NCBI GenBank assembly: GCA_016716565.1
Contig: JADJWC010000001.1
Span: forward strand, 992,001 to 1,056,000
Length of the DNA: 64,000 nt
Direction of reading: 5' to 3'
From: a bacterium
GTDB lineage: Bacteria; Bacteroidota; Ignavibacteria; Ignavibacteriales; Ignavibacteriaceae
Positions 42,160-51,201 of this stretch are shown here, one piece after another. A model generated the notes under the pieces. That model had not been told where the DNA came from and made no database searches. It worked only from the letters and a program-made list of their open reading frames with translations. Positions within the stretch are counted from its first letter, which is position 1; every line of letters starts with the position of its first letter. The position numbers were made by a program, and so were the translations under genes.

Positions 42160-43890
42160 TCAAACCATCGTCATCTCTTTTACGTTGACTGCATATCGTT
42201 TCACTTTCTGTGTCGTCGTTTTTTCCAGTTCATGCTCATGGATATAGAAATTTTTTATTTGCTTGAATGCAGGTAATTGCCTGTTTGTTTCTTTGACGGC
42301 ATCTGAAATCATTTGTCCAACTAATTCAGGGGTTATTTCTATACTATTACTGGTTGAGTATTCGATAAATGCAGGAGTATCAGGAACTATAAGAGCGACA
42401 ATTCTTTCATCGTGCTTTTCATCTTCTTCACCATAAACCATACTCTCAAGAACATACTGGTTACGGTTTAGTATATCTTCTATTTCTTCAGGATAGACAT
42501 TTTCACCGTTGTTTGCGATTATCACATTTTTCTTCCTTCCGTTTATGAAAAGAAATCCTTCTTCGTCAAAGTATCCCAAATCTCCGGTTTTGAACCAGTC
42601 GTTCTCAAAAGTTTCTTTCGTGGCTGTCGGATTTTTATAATAACCGGGCATAACACTGGGACCTCTTGCAATAAGTTCTCCGACTCCTTTTTTATCAGGA
42701 TTATCGATTTTTATTTCAACATTTGGTAATGGTAATCCTGCAGCGGCATCTTTGAAATTATCTAATCTGTTAAGAGCAAGTATCGGCGATGTTTCGGTTA
42801 ATCCATACCCCTGAATTATATTGAAACCAACTTCCCGGAAAAACTTAGATACCTTTGGATCCGGTGCAGCACCTCCGGCAATGAGTAACCTCATATTTCC
42901 GCCAAGAGTTTTATGAATTTTTCCAAACAAAAGTTTCTTTGAACTTTTTAGTCCAAAATTTTGAGCAATGTCAGTAATGTTTATAAAAAGATTAACTAAT
43001 ATCGATGATGATTTTTTTGATTGGATCTTTTTCAAAATCTTATTGTACATCTTGTTGTATAACAAAGGTGCACCGAGAAGAACAGTTGGTTTGGAACTTG
43101 CTAAATCTTCAGGAATAGTTTTAAGAGAACGTGCAAAGTGAACTGAAGCTCCGGAATATAAAGGACATAATAATCCGCAGGTACATTGATATGTGTGATG
43201 AATCGGAAGCACTCCAAGAAACCTATCCTCAGGATAAATAGTTACCATTTGTCTCATAGCCACAAGATTAACTGCAAGATTTCTTTGAGTGAGCATAACA
43301 CCTTTTGCTCTGCCAAGAGAACCTGAAGTATAGATTATCTCTGCAACCTCGTCAGGATTGATTTTTGGTAGTAGAATATCTGTGATGTTTTCACTTTTTA
43401 TCATCTCAGTCATTGAATAAATATCATTCTCGTGCTTTTCCGTATCCATACAGATATAGTGATTTAATTTCACCAAAACATCTTTTTTCTCTTTGAATAA
43501 ATCCATAAGCGAGCCGGAAAAGATCAGTGCAGATGCATCTGATTCGTGTATAATATTTAAAATATCTCCGTGAGGAAGACCTTTATCAACAGGCACAATT
43601 ACAAAATCAAACATCATCGATGATAAAAATGCAATTGCCCACTGTACACGATTCTCACCAATCACTGCAACGTGGTCTCTAGGTTTCAGTCCAATCTTTT
43701 GGAGCGAGCTGCCAAACCGTATCGTATATTCATAAAGTTTCGTATATGTTACTTTTGAAATAGGATAATCAGTTAAATCTTCGAGAGCAAGTTTGTTTGT
43801 GTAGGTCTTTGCTGATTTGATCAGCATTTCCTGAATTGATTCAATTTGCGGGACATCAAATAGTTTAAGTTTTGAGGAATTTTCGCTCAT
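42160..43890 (-). CDS. Long-chain acyl-CoA synthetase (AMP-binding enzyme)
   Basis: This 576-residue adenylating enzyme activates a fatty acid to acyl-AMP and then a thioester. Motifs are IIYTSGSLGRAKGVMLTQRN (A3), GYGLTETSPI, FKTGDLGYFDEEGFLFINGR and a C-terminal lysine region (TTQKVKRYAVN). Its length fits FadD/AAS-type ligases. AAGGAG precedes the ATG. It is the first gene of the eight-gene operon, with a promoter-like TTGACA-N17-TACTAT upstream. The chain-length preference cannot be read. Confidence 0.9.
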   Translation of the reverse strand: MSENSSKLKLFDVPQIESIQEMLIKSAKTYTNKLALEDLTDYPISKVTYTKLYEYTIRFGSSLQKIGLKPRDHVAVIGENRVQWAIAFLSSMMFDFVIVPVDKGLPHGDILNIIHESDASALIFSGSLMDLFKEKKDVLVKLNHYICMDTEKHENDIYSMTEMIKSENITDILLPKINPDEVAEIIYTSGSLGRAKGVMLTQRNLAVNLVAMRQMVTIYPEDRFLGVLPIHHTYQCTCGLLCPLYSGASVHFARSLKTIPEDLASSKPTVLLGAPLLYNKMYNKILKKIQSKKSSSILVNLFINITDIAQNFGLKSSKKLLFGKIHKTLGGNMRLLIAGGAAPDPKVSKFFREVGFNIIQGYGLTETSPILALNRLDNFKDAAAGLPLPNVEIKIDNPDKKGVGELIARGPSVMPGYYKNPTATKETFENDWFKTGDLGYFDEEGFLFINGRKKNVIIANNGENVYPEEIEDILNRNQYVLESMVYGEEDEKHDERIVALIVPDTPAFIEYSTSNSIEITPELVGQMISDAVKETNRQLPAFKQIKNFYIHEHELEKTTTQKVKRYAVNVKEMTMV

Positions 43891-43929
43891 CTCATTCTCC
43901 TTGCATAATCTTTTAAATACGATATAAGA

Positions 43930-43970
43930 ATAGTAATCAAGATTTATTCAATTGTCAAAGGAAAGTAAAC
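43930..43970 (-). promoter_or_regulatory. Promoter with TGACA-type box before the acyl-CoA synthetase gene
   Basis: In the coding direction it reads GTTTACT-N6-TGACAATT (43970-43950). The TTGACA within it (43958-43953) is 17 nt from TACTAT (43935-43930), a good sigma-70-like pair. The box core lies 59 nt before the start at 43890. Confidence 0.65.
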
Positions 43971-44017
43971 TCTTTCTAATATTTAAGGTAATAAATTCAT
44001 ATTCTTATCATTAAATG

Positions 44018-44812
44018 CTACAATGTAAAATCCACTTGCATCATAGGCATAACGAACAGTGATGAAGAGGCTTCATTTAATTGAGAAATAAAATAAAATC
44101 TTGTTCCAACGAGCAGTCGTGTATACTCACCAAAATCAAACGTAAGTCCCGGAGTAAAATGAAAAAACCCGATTGTAGTTTCTCCCCGTAAGTCGTATAC
44201 AATTTCCCTGTAAAAATCGAAGTAGTAGTATTCATCATAGTAGTCTTCATCCGGTTCAGCAGGTTCAAAATCTGCGAGAGTCTGCCAGCTGTATCCTGCA
44301 TTTACGAAAAAATTAAATATCCAATCAGGAGAGCAGGAATTAATCGTCAGGTTGATGAATGGATTGAAATGCGATGTCTCATCAACATCATGATAAAATA
44401 TAACATAATCATCTGCACCTGATGATCCTGTATATTCTACTGATTCAACAGTGTATGCATCGTACGCGATTGATTGAATATGAGCACCGGCATCTAGTCT
44501 GAATGCAATATAATTTTTACCGACACCAAACAAACCGAGCCCGAAATTTCCTCCCCACAGACTTTTATTATTCTCACTCGAATAATTAACACCACCAAAA
44601 AGAGCAAGATTTCGGGTAAGCTTTATGTCAATGTCAAGTCCTGCATTAACGGAAGGAACAGACCAGAAAAGATTATTATCCTGGTATTGAAATCTGTTGG
44701 CTCCGGAAACTTCTTCGTATCGGTTAATGGTTCCATCAGGATTAAAAATTGTATCCACTTCAAAAAATCCGTACTCATTGACAAGTGTATGTCCGGCTAC
44801 TTTACCGCTCAC
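44018..44812 (-). CDS. Beta-barrel-like envelope protein, main part of a frameshifted gene
   Basis: This 264-residue frame is rich in alternating aromatic and polar beta strands (LALFGGVNYSSENN, NYIAFRLDAGAH, LLVGTRFYFISQL) and ends FTL, as outer-membrane barrels do. The apparent start at 44812 is internal: the frame is open upstream (PINQSPIHFTDSTETPSITF) to about 44905. There a one-base shift in GGCC (44904-44907) separates it from a lipoprotein signal peptide (44899-45036). The repaired gene would run 44018-45036 and encode about 339 residues. Its function is unknown. Confidence 0.7.
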   Translation of the reverse strand: MSGKVAGHTLVNEYGFFEVDTIFNPDGTINRYEEVSGANRFQYQDNNLFWSVPSVNAGLDIDIKLTRNLALFGGVNYSSENNKSLWGGNFGLGLFGVGKNYIAFRLDAGAHIQSIAYDAYTVESVEYTGSSGADDYVIFYHDVDETSHFNPFINLTINSCSPDWIFNFFVNAGYSWQTLADFEPAEPDEDYYDEYYYFDFYREIVYDLRGETTIGFFHFTPGLTFDFGEYTRLLVGTRFYFISQLNEASSSLFVMPMMQVDFTL

Positions 44813-44898
44813 ATCATTTTTAGTGGTATATGAAAATCTTGGTGAAAAGGTAATTGATGGAGTCTCTGTACTGTCAGTAAAATGAATAGGAGATTGAT

Positions 44899-45036
44899 TT
44901 ATAGGCCATCAATTTCGATTTCCTGCAGATAGATGGTTGTGGTTTTTATTGTTTCATTCCCTACAGAACAGCCTGTGATGATCATTCCGCTGAGAATTAA
45001 TGTTGCCATATAATATTTCAGATTATTTGTCTTCAT
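44899..45036 (-). CDS. Lipoprotein signal segment of the frameshifted barrel-like gene
   Basis: This 45-residue frame (ATG 45036, AGGTG before it) has a classic lipobox (LILSGMIITGC) and ends at TAA 44899-44901. In the next frame the sequence continues into 44018-44812, so it is most likely the 5' end of that gene. Confidence 0.65.
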   Translation of the reverse strand: MKTNNLKYYMATLILSGMIITGCSVGNETIKTTTIYLQEIEIDGL

Positions 45037-45065
45037 AAAACACCTGTGATATTTAGTTATTTACT

Positions 45066-45464
45066 TTAATTACTTGTTTCAACTGCTACTGATGCAATCA
45101 CGGCTGTCAATACTCCGATCGTTAAGATACCAATAGCGGTAAAAATTGAACCCAGCGCATCTGTTTCCTTAACCCTTATTTCGACAATATCATCTAATGC
45201 AATCTTTCCCTGAAATGGAACTGAGCTATTGAAGAATAGCAACTCTCCAGTCCCTAAAACAGTATCGTTTCTAACAGCGTACATTAATCTATCAAAATGA
45301 TATTCCTTAAAATCTGTAGTCCTGATAGTTATTTCCTCCTTGGCGTTTTCATCAAGGTATGTTTTTACATCTGACCTTTGAATTTGCTGATGGGAGTAGC
45401 ATCCTGTGTAATGGAAAAACGAAACTGTAAGAATAGCACAGATATATTTTTTTATTAATGTCAT
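45066..45464 (-). CDS. Small lipoprotein of a window-specific family
   Basis: The start is set at ATG 45464 (MTLIKKYICAIL), giving 132 residues. It has a lipobox (HYTGC), a middle of beta strands (FDRLMYAVRNDTVLGTGELL), an IALDDIVEIRVKETDALGS segment, and a hydrophobic segment near the C-terminus (IFTAIGILTIGVLTAVIASVAV). The same layout recurs in 46403-46807, 57726-58124 and 58148-58552. I know no family name. The membrane segment after a lipid anchor is unusual. Confidence 0.75.
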   Translation of the reverse strand: MTLIKKYICAILTVSFFHYTGCYSHQQIQRSDVKTYLDENAKEEITIRTTDFKEYHFDRLMYAVRNDTVLGTGELLFFNSSVPFQGKIALDDIVEIRVKETDALGSIFTAIGILTIGVLTAVIASVAVETSN

Positions 45465-45477
45465 ATTTAAAAACTTT

Positions 45478-46314
45478 TCAATAGATATCATGGTACTTTC
45501 TATCCTTAAGAATTTCTTTGTTCAGGATATACGCACAATGACCTCTTAGTTTCAGTACGTCCATGTTTGAATCAATATAAATAACCTGGTCATCCGATGA
45601 GGTTCCGGCGCCAATAAAAGTTCCCACTAAGAATGCTCCTAACGCAATTGCAACAAACGCAGCAGCCGCATTAAACGACTCATCCATATCAGCAGCACAG
45701 TTATCAAATGAATCAGGACCTTTGTGAGAATTACTTTTAATACTTGAAGAAACTAGTGCGCCGATAACTAATCCGATAGTACCGCCAATGCACATTCCGG
45801 CGAGAACATTCGAACTGCCTTCCAGAGTAAGTTCAGTAACCTGAGCTGCAGGGATCCTGTATCTGTTCATACCAGTGTGCTCGGCAGTTATATCACTAGC
45901 AATTATATAGAGATAATTTTCATCAAACATTTCAAGCTGAGCTTCTATTACATTTCCATCTTTCGTTGATAATAAAATATCAGGCTGATCTTTGAAGAGT
46001 TCACTATTCATTATATCGATCAACTGAATTATTTTTTTTAGACTATCCAGTGACGATTGATTCTGAATCCTTATTTGCTGATCCACCGTATCATTATTAC
46101 TTGAATATAATTTGCTGATAAAAGAGTCTTTCTCGCTTAAGTAAAATACTGCATAATGAAAATCTTCAATTTCATTGTACAATCCGAAATAATTTCTCTC
46201 GAAAAGTGAGAGAGTATCACCTAATGCAGGATAAATTTGAATCAGACTATCAGCTTTCTGAGCATAAGATGATAGTGCAATCGAAAAAAAAACAATTATG
46301 ATTTTAATAAACAT
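45478..46314 (-). CDS. Exported protein with glycine-zipper segments
   Basis: This 278-residue protein has a signal peptide (MFIKIIIVFFSIALSSYAQ), a helical middle, a beta segment (AAQVTELTLEGSSNVLAG) and two glycine-rich hydrophobic stretches (MCIGGTIGLVIGALV and AIALGAFLVGTFIGAG) like glycine zippers of membrane-associated proteins. It lies between two members of the small lipoprotein family and shares their pattern of a beta segment before a hydrophobic end. The family was not recognised. Confidence 0.7.
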   Translation of the reverse strand: MFIKIIIVFFSIALSSYAQKADSLIQIYPALGDTLSLFERNYFGLYNEIEDFHYAVFYLSEKDSFISKLYSSNNDTVDQQIRIQNQSSLDSLKKIIQLIDIMNSELFKDQPDILLSTKDGNVIEAQLEMFDENYLYIIASDITAEHTGMNRYRIPAAQVTELTLEGSSNVLAGMCIGGTIGLVIGALVSSSIKSNSHKGPDSFDNCAADMDESFNAAAAFVAIALGAFLVGTFIGAGTSSDDQVIYIDSNMDVLKLRGHCAYILNKEILKDRKYHDIY

Positions 46315-46402
46315 AATTCATCTTTCACTAATCCGAATTAAAAGCGTCGGATATTGAAGCTTAAAAAATTAATTACGTTTTTCATTTTAATATTACTTCT
46401 TT

Positions 46403-46807
46403 CTATTGAGTAAGATCGTCTTCGATTTCAGCTGCCAGGATTAAGGTGAATACAAGTACACCAACGACTACAACTCCTGCAATTAAACCAATTGTTGCTC
46501 CAGTATCAACCTTTTTCTGTTCAAAGCTCGTAATGTCACTAATTGGAATCGAACCTTTGAACGGAGTAATAGGAGAATGACTTTCGATTGCACCATTTCC
46601 AACGAGTGAATCATTAGAAATTGAATAGTTCCCCGGAGAAAAATGATATCTTGTATAGTCTTTAGTTGTACAATAAAGTTCATCTTTATAATCTAATTGA
46701 TATTTCCCCTTATCTAATTCCTCTTTACTCATTACAGCGGAGTAATAACATCCGGTTAAATTTAGAAATGATAAAATGAGAAACGATATAAAGTATTTTT
46801 TTAGCAT
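46403..46807 (-). CDS. Small lipoprotein of a window-specific family
   Basis: This 134-residue protein has a lipobox (LSFLNLTGCYY), a DYTRYHFSPGNYSISNDSLV middle, IPISDITSFEQKKVDTGATI, and a C-terminal hydrophobic segment (GLIAGVVVVGVLVFTLILAA). It matches the pattern of 45066-45464, 57726-58124 and 58148-58552. It follows the 169-residue beta-barrel gene in one operon. Confidence 0.75.
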   Translation of the reverse strand: MLKKYFISFLILSFLNLTGCYYSAVMSKEELDKGKYQLDYKDELYCTTKDYTRYHFSPGNYSISNDSLVGNGAIESHSPITPFKGSIPISDITSFEQKKVDTGATIGLIAGVVVVGVLVFTLILAAEIEDDLTQ

Positions 46808-46833
46808 TTTTTCCTCTTATTGTTTTCTGTTAA

Positions 46834-47343
46834 TTAAAACATAAAACCAAAACTCAGTCCCCCGGTTGGAATAAAATCAGGATCACTTTCTTTACTATAT
46901 AACGGAGTAAAAAAGATCCGGAATACAAACCCACTTGGACTAATATATCTGTAACCAACAATTCCCGTTAAAAATACAAGTGATTGATCACCTGCTGGCA
47001 GACCAAAAACTTCAACATCAGTTCCGGAGAAGTATGTCACTCCTAATCCAGCTTCAAATTTTGAAGTCTCACTTCCAATTAAATAACTAACTGTAACCGG
47101 AATATGGATAAATGTGCCCTCTGCGAAAATTATTCCCGGTGTCACACCAAAACCTCCGCGAAGTGTAACATTTTCAGATAATAACCTTTCATAATTAATA
47201 GAATAGATCAGACCGTTACCTCCTAACTCCAGATAGAGTTGATTACTTTTAAGAATATTGGGGGTATGTTGAGCAAGAGAGTTGCTCTGAAAAATTGCTG
47301 CAAAGCAGATAAGCAATAAAACGCATTTAAGATAATCTCTCAT
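46834..47343 (-). CDS. Outer-membrane beta-barrel protein
   Basis: This 169-residue protein has a signal peptide (to SLAQ) followed by about eight amphipathic strands (NVTLRGGFGVTPGI, FEAGLGVTYFSG, FVFRIFFTPLYSK) and ends LSFGFMF with a terminal Phe, typical of small outer-membrane barrels. It is the first gene of a minus-strand run down to 44018. A TGACA-type box lies 63 nt before its start. Confidence 0.8.
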   Translation of the reverse strand: MRDYLKCVLLLICFAAIFQSNSLAQHTPNILKSNQLYLELGGNGLIYSINYERLLSENVTLRGGFGVTPGIIFAEGTFIHIPVTVSYLIGSETSKFEAGLGVTYFSGTDVEVFGLPAGDQSLVFLTGIVGYRYISPSGFVFRIFFTPLYSKESDPDFIPTGGLSFGFMF

Positions 47344-47406
47344 ATTTATTTCCGTTTATTTTTATACTTAAAAATTTAAAGCAAGTATATGTACCTGCCG
47401 CGCTTA

Positions 47407-47427
47407 AATTGTCATGGATTTGTAAAA
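47407..47427 (-). promoter_or_regulatory. TGACA-type box before the beta-barrel operon
   Basis: In the coding direction it reads TTTTACA-N6-TGACAATT, 63 nt before the start at 47343. Spacing and sequence match four other sites in this window. Confidence 0.6.
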
Positions 47428-47435
47428 ACTTAGTC

Positions 47436-49037
47436 CTATTTAAGTAAGAGCATGCGTTTTGTTTCAATAAAAAAATCAGTTTTGAGCTGATAGAAATAAG
47501 CCGCGCTTGGCAAGTCTCCAGGAGAAAATGTTATTTCATAACTACCTGCAGGTTTTTCCTCGTTCACCAAAGTGACAATTTCTCTACCTAAAACATCATA
47601 AATTTTCAATGTGACTAACACAGTTTGTGGAACTGAATAGACTATAGTTGTATAAGGATTAAACGGATTAGGAAAATTTTGAGAGAGATAATAAGATCTT
47701 GAAACCTCGATTTCATTTTCTACACCGGGGATTACTTCACTATAACTTGATGGCGGTGTTGCAAATTGCGGGAAGTAATAATTTGGTGGATCGGAAAAAA
47801 TTCCAAGCAGTATATCAAGTGTTTCTTGTGAACCAGGCATTGCTTCCTGAGGAATATTTGGTACATAATAAGTGTACTCAAATATTTGTCCGTTGATAAG
47901 TTCGGCACTACGAACCGGAATGGTGAAATCACCATTCAGGTTTCGTGAGTATTCAACTGAGTTACAATATGTTGGAAAGCCACCAATGTTTATTTTATTT
48001 TTTCCAATGGTTAAAATATTGTGCCCGACAATATTGAAAACATTAACATCGCAAAAATCTACAGTATCAGTTGATTGTTTGAAGATTTCTGATGCATATA
48101 AAAGTTCATCATTTAAAGTTTCAACCGGAAAAATACAAGTTTCATAATCTCTCAGATAGTTAATTAATTCTGGATAATTTAGATAACTGCCATCTGGTAT
48201 TTGAAAACATTGTGAGTAGATTTCGACTCCAGATGAAACACCATTATTAAGTGAAAGATCAAAATAACTAGATGTTGGAATCAACTGGTAACAGGCAGGA
48301 AGATTTCTTGCTAAAAATCTTATGATCCACCACTCAGCTTCGTTTATGAAATTAATCCATTCAAAAAGCTTTCCTTTAAGCATTACGGTTAATACTTCAG
48401 GTGCACCGAGATGTGGTGTTCCGATAAAGATCATGTTTTTAATTCTTGTATTATCGAAATTTTTTATACAGGATTTGGAAACAATTCCACCCATACTGTG
48501 CCCAATAAGATTTACTTGAGAGGTGTTAGCCCAGGTAAGAACGCTATCAATAAAGGTTGATAAAAGTTCTGCATTCGTCAAATTGTTTTTTCTCCAGTCA
48601 TAAGTGAAGCAAAATAGGTTTTCTCCTTCATTATGTATGTCATCATAATCATCCAGTAGATATCCATTTGCTTCAAGGTTATCAAAAAATCCTTTGAATA
48701 AATCCATCGGAACATCAATCAATTCGTCTCTAAGAGTATTTGCGGTATCATTTCGCAGTGGTGCAACTTTAATATTAAAGTTTCCAATCGGATCAATTCC
48801 ATTATCAGCCAGCCACAAACTTTGTGTAATAAATTGAGGTCCGACCCATGCTTTTTCATCAGTTGTTAAGAGATTGTTATTATTGATATCATCGTAGAGA
48901 GGTGAGCCCATAATGCCGGGGACATAAATGACAGGAATCGAAATTGTATATTGTTTAAACCTTGAGTGGAATTTTTGAGGAAAAATGATTGAACAAGCAA
49001 ATAAAATAATCGATAGAGATCGGTATAATTTTCTCAT
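47436..49037 (-). CDS. Secreted LCAT-like lipase/acyltransferase with T9SS tail
   Basis: This 533-residue protein has a signal peptide, then an alpha/beta-hydrolase domain of the lecithin:cholesterol acyltransferase type: VIYVPGIMGSPLYDD oxyanion-region start, FTYDWRKNN, and the nucleophile NLIGHSMGGIVSK (Ser in GHSMG). It ends in a T9SS tail (LSQNFPNPFNPYTTIVY, DVLGREIVTLVNEEKPAGSY, KRMLLLK). It probably hydrolyses or transfers acyl chains outside the cell. It lies in the same minus-strand run as a phospholipase C-like gene (54705). Confidence 0.88.
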   Translation of the reverse strand: MRKLYRSLSIILFACSIIFPQKFHSRFKQYTISIPVIYVPGIMGSPLYDDINNNNLLTTDEKAWVGPQFITQSLWLADNGIDPIGNFNIKVAPLRNDTANTLRDELIDVPMDLFKGFFDNLEANGYLLDDYDDIHNEGENLFCFTYDWRKNNLTNAELLSTFIDSVLTWANTSQVNLIGHSMGGIVSKSCIKNFDNTRIKNMIFIGTPHLGAPEVLTVMLKGKLFEWINFINEAEWWIIRFLARNLPACYQLIPTSSYFDLSLNNGVSSGVEIYSQCFQIPDGSYLNYPELINYLRDYETCIFPVETLNDELLYASEIFKQSTDTVDFCDVNVFNIVGHNILTIGKNKINIGGFPTYCNSVEYSRNLNGDFTIPVRSAELINGQIFEYTYYVPNIPQEAMPGSQETLDILLGIFSDPPNYYFPQFATPPSSYSEVIPGVENEIEVSRSYYLSQNFPNPFNPYTTIVYSVPQTVLVTLKIYDVLGREIVTLVNEEKPAGSYEITFSPGDLPSAAYFYQLKTDFFIETKRMLLLK

Positions 49038-49075
49038 TAAGGATAGCCTCCAATTCTTAAAAGTAAGATAAAAAA

Positions 49076-49345
49076 TTACTTAATTATAATCATTTTCTTT
49101 GTTTGAATAAAGTTTTCTGTCTTCAACTGATAGAAATAAACTCCGCTAGGATAATTGTCCGCGTTCCATTCAACCTCATAATTGCCTGCGGATTTGTATT
49201 CATCAACAAGTGTTGCAACTTCATTACCGAGCACGTCATAAATTTTTAATGTTTGATGACTGCCGACAGGTGACTGCCAACTAATTATCGTGCTTGGGTT
49301 GAATGGGTTGGGGTAGTTTTGATGAAGAATGTATTGAGTTGGGTG
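49076..49345 (-). pseudogene. T9SS tail separated by a frameshift from the YCF48-like gene
   Basis: Below 49346 the -1 frame reads YILHQNYPNPFNPSTIISWQ, LKIYDVLGNEVATLVDEY and FIQTKKMIIIK, ending at TAA 49076-49078. The run of five T at 49346-49350 is one base too long; with four the tail joins 49281-51176 in frame. This is therefore the proper end of that gene rather than an independent pseudogene. Confidence 0.8.
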
Positions 49346-51176
49346 TTTTTACATCATAGTTATTTTCGATAAATGTGACTCCACCATTGGTTGTTTTCAT
49401 TATCGTGCCAAATTTCCCAATCGTCCAGCCAGTATTTTCATCCAAGAAAAAGATTTCTTCAAAGTCAAAGTTGGTTCCAACTGCTTGAATTTCCCAGTTG
49501 ATTCCACCATCGGTAGTCTTGAGTATAGTCCCAAAATATCCATCTGCAAAAACTGTAATATTATCTACTATATCGATTGAAGATAGCAACCAATATGTTC
49601 CGCTGTTCTGAGCGAACCATGTAAGACCTCCATCAGTCGTTTTTAAAATAGTACCTGCCTCGCCGACTGCCCATCCGATATTGTGATTTGCAAATTGAAC
49701 CGAAAGCAGATTATTTGTTGTTCCACTTGATTGCTGATTCCAGGTTATTCCACCATTCGTTGTATTAAGAATTACCCCAAATTCTCCTACTATCCATCCA
49801 TAGTTAATATCAATAAAGTGAGTAGAGCTTAACGATTCCGTTGTTCCACTGGTTTGAAAATCCCAGTTAATTCCACCATTTGTTGTATTTATTATAGTAC
49901 CAGAATTCCCGACTGCCCAACCTGTGTTATGATTAATAAAAAAGATTGAATATAAATCGTGAGTCGTTCCACTCATCTGTGAATGCCAATTCAATCCGCC
50001 ATTAGATGTATTTATTATTACTCCATCGGTTCCAACGATCCATCCATTATTAGAATTAATGAAGCATACAGAATTTAAACTCTCAGTGATTCCACTTGTT
50101 TGAGTGTTCCAATTTGTTCCACCATTGGTTGTATGTGAGATATAGCCATCGACACCAACAACCCAACCATTATTGAAATCAGGAAAAAAGGTTGAATTTA
50201 GATGTACTATAGATCCACTTGACTGAGGATCCCAATTTTGTCCTCCATTTGTTGTATGGATAATTGTCCCAAATGTGCCAACTATCCATCCAGTATTACT
50301 ATTCGAGAAATCAATAGAAAGTAAGGCCTGAGTCGTTCCGCTCTGCTGCTGATTCCAATCGGCACCAGAGTTTGTGGTGATCAATATTGTGCTTCCTCCA
50401 CACACCCATCCGATCATGTTATTAAAATGGCCAGAACTGAGACTTGAAAAATCACCACTTTCTTGTGAATTCCATATTGAACCTCCGTCGGTAGTGTGTA
50501 CGATCGTACCAACTTGCCCAACAGCCCACCCTGAAATTGTATCAATAAAATAGACTGAGTTTAAGTTTAATGTTGTTCCACTATTCTGAATATTCCAGTT
50601 CAATCCTCCATCTATTGAATTTAGGATAATCCCAAATTCTCCTACTGCCCATCCAGTATTTTTATTGCTAAAAAAAATTGAGCTTAACTTTTGACTCGTT
50701 CCAGAATTTTGAAAATTCCAGCTCTCGCCACCGTCTGTAGTATTAATAATGATTCCATTGTATCCAACACTCCAACCTGTATTTTCATCAACAAAGAAAA
50801 TGCTATTAAGCCAAAACACACCGAGACTATCAACCGTCCAATTCTCTCCTCCATTTGTTGTTTTTAGTATTAACGACCAAGCACCAGGACCTTCGAAACC
50901 TATTGCGCTTATCCATCCAGTATTATCAATAAAATATACAGATGTATACGATCTGGGAATTCCTGTTTCAAAAGAAATATCCATCCAATTTTGACCAGCA
51001 TTAGTTGTCTTTAATATTGTTGCAACTTCACCAACTGAGATGGCCTCATTTTCATTAAATACATGAACATCTCTTAAACCATTACCCTGTGGAGATGGAT
51101 TCTGCCAAAACCATTGAGGATAACTATTATTTATTAATAGTATAATAAATAATGACACAGTATGATTTATTTTCAT
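49281..51176 (-). CDS. Secreted YCF48/BNR-repeat protein (frameshifted before its T9SS tail)
   Basis: The start is ATG 51176, with GAAGG six bases before it. The protein consists of about fourteen repeats of about 39 residues with the pattern NTGWAVGEFGTI-x-NTTNGG-x-NW, as in Ycf48/photosystem-assembly-like beta-propellers. Such repeats are common in secreted Ignavibacteria proteins and are thought to be binding scaffolds. A signal peptide (INHTVSLFIILLINNSYPQ) is present. The listed frame ends in 20 out-of-register residues; its real end is the T9SS tail at 49076-49345. Confidence 0.85.
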   Translation of the reverse strand: MKINHTVSLFIILLINNSYPQWFWQNPSPQGNGLRDVHVFNENEAISVGEVATILKTTNAGQNWMDISFETGIPRSYTSVYFIDNTGWISAIGFEGPGAWSLILKTTNGGENWTVDSLGVFWLNSIFFVDENTGWSVGYNGIIINTTDGGESWNFQNSGTSQKLSSIFFSNKNTGWAVGEFGIILNSIDGGLNWNIQNSGTTLNLNSVYFIDTISGWAVGQVGTIVHTTDGGSIWNSQESGDFSSLSSGHFNNMIGWVCGGSTILITTNSGADWNQQQSGTTQALLSIDFSNSNTGWIVGTFGTIIHTTNGGQNWDPQSSGSIVHLNSTFFPDFNNGWVVGVDGYISHTTNGGTNWNTQTSGITESLNSVCFINSNNGWIVGTDGVIINTSNGGLNWHSQMSGTTHDLYSIFFINHNTGWAVGNSGTIINTTNGGINWDFQTSGTTESLSSTHFIDINYGWIVGEFGVILNTTNGGITWNQQSSGTTNNLLSVQFANHNIGWAVGEAGTILKTTDGGLTWFAQNSGTYWLLSSIDIVDNITVFADGYFGTILKTTDGGINWEIQAVGTNFDFEEIFFLDENTGWTIGKFGTIMKTTNGGVTFIENNYDVKTPNSIHSSSKLPQPIQPKHDN

Positions 51177-51201
51177 ATCAACCTTCATTAAATAATTTAG
51201 A

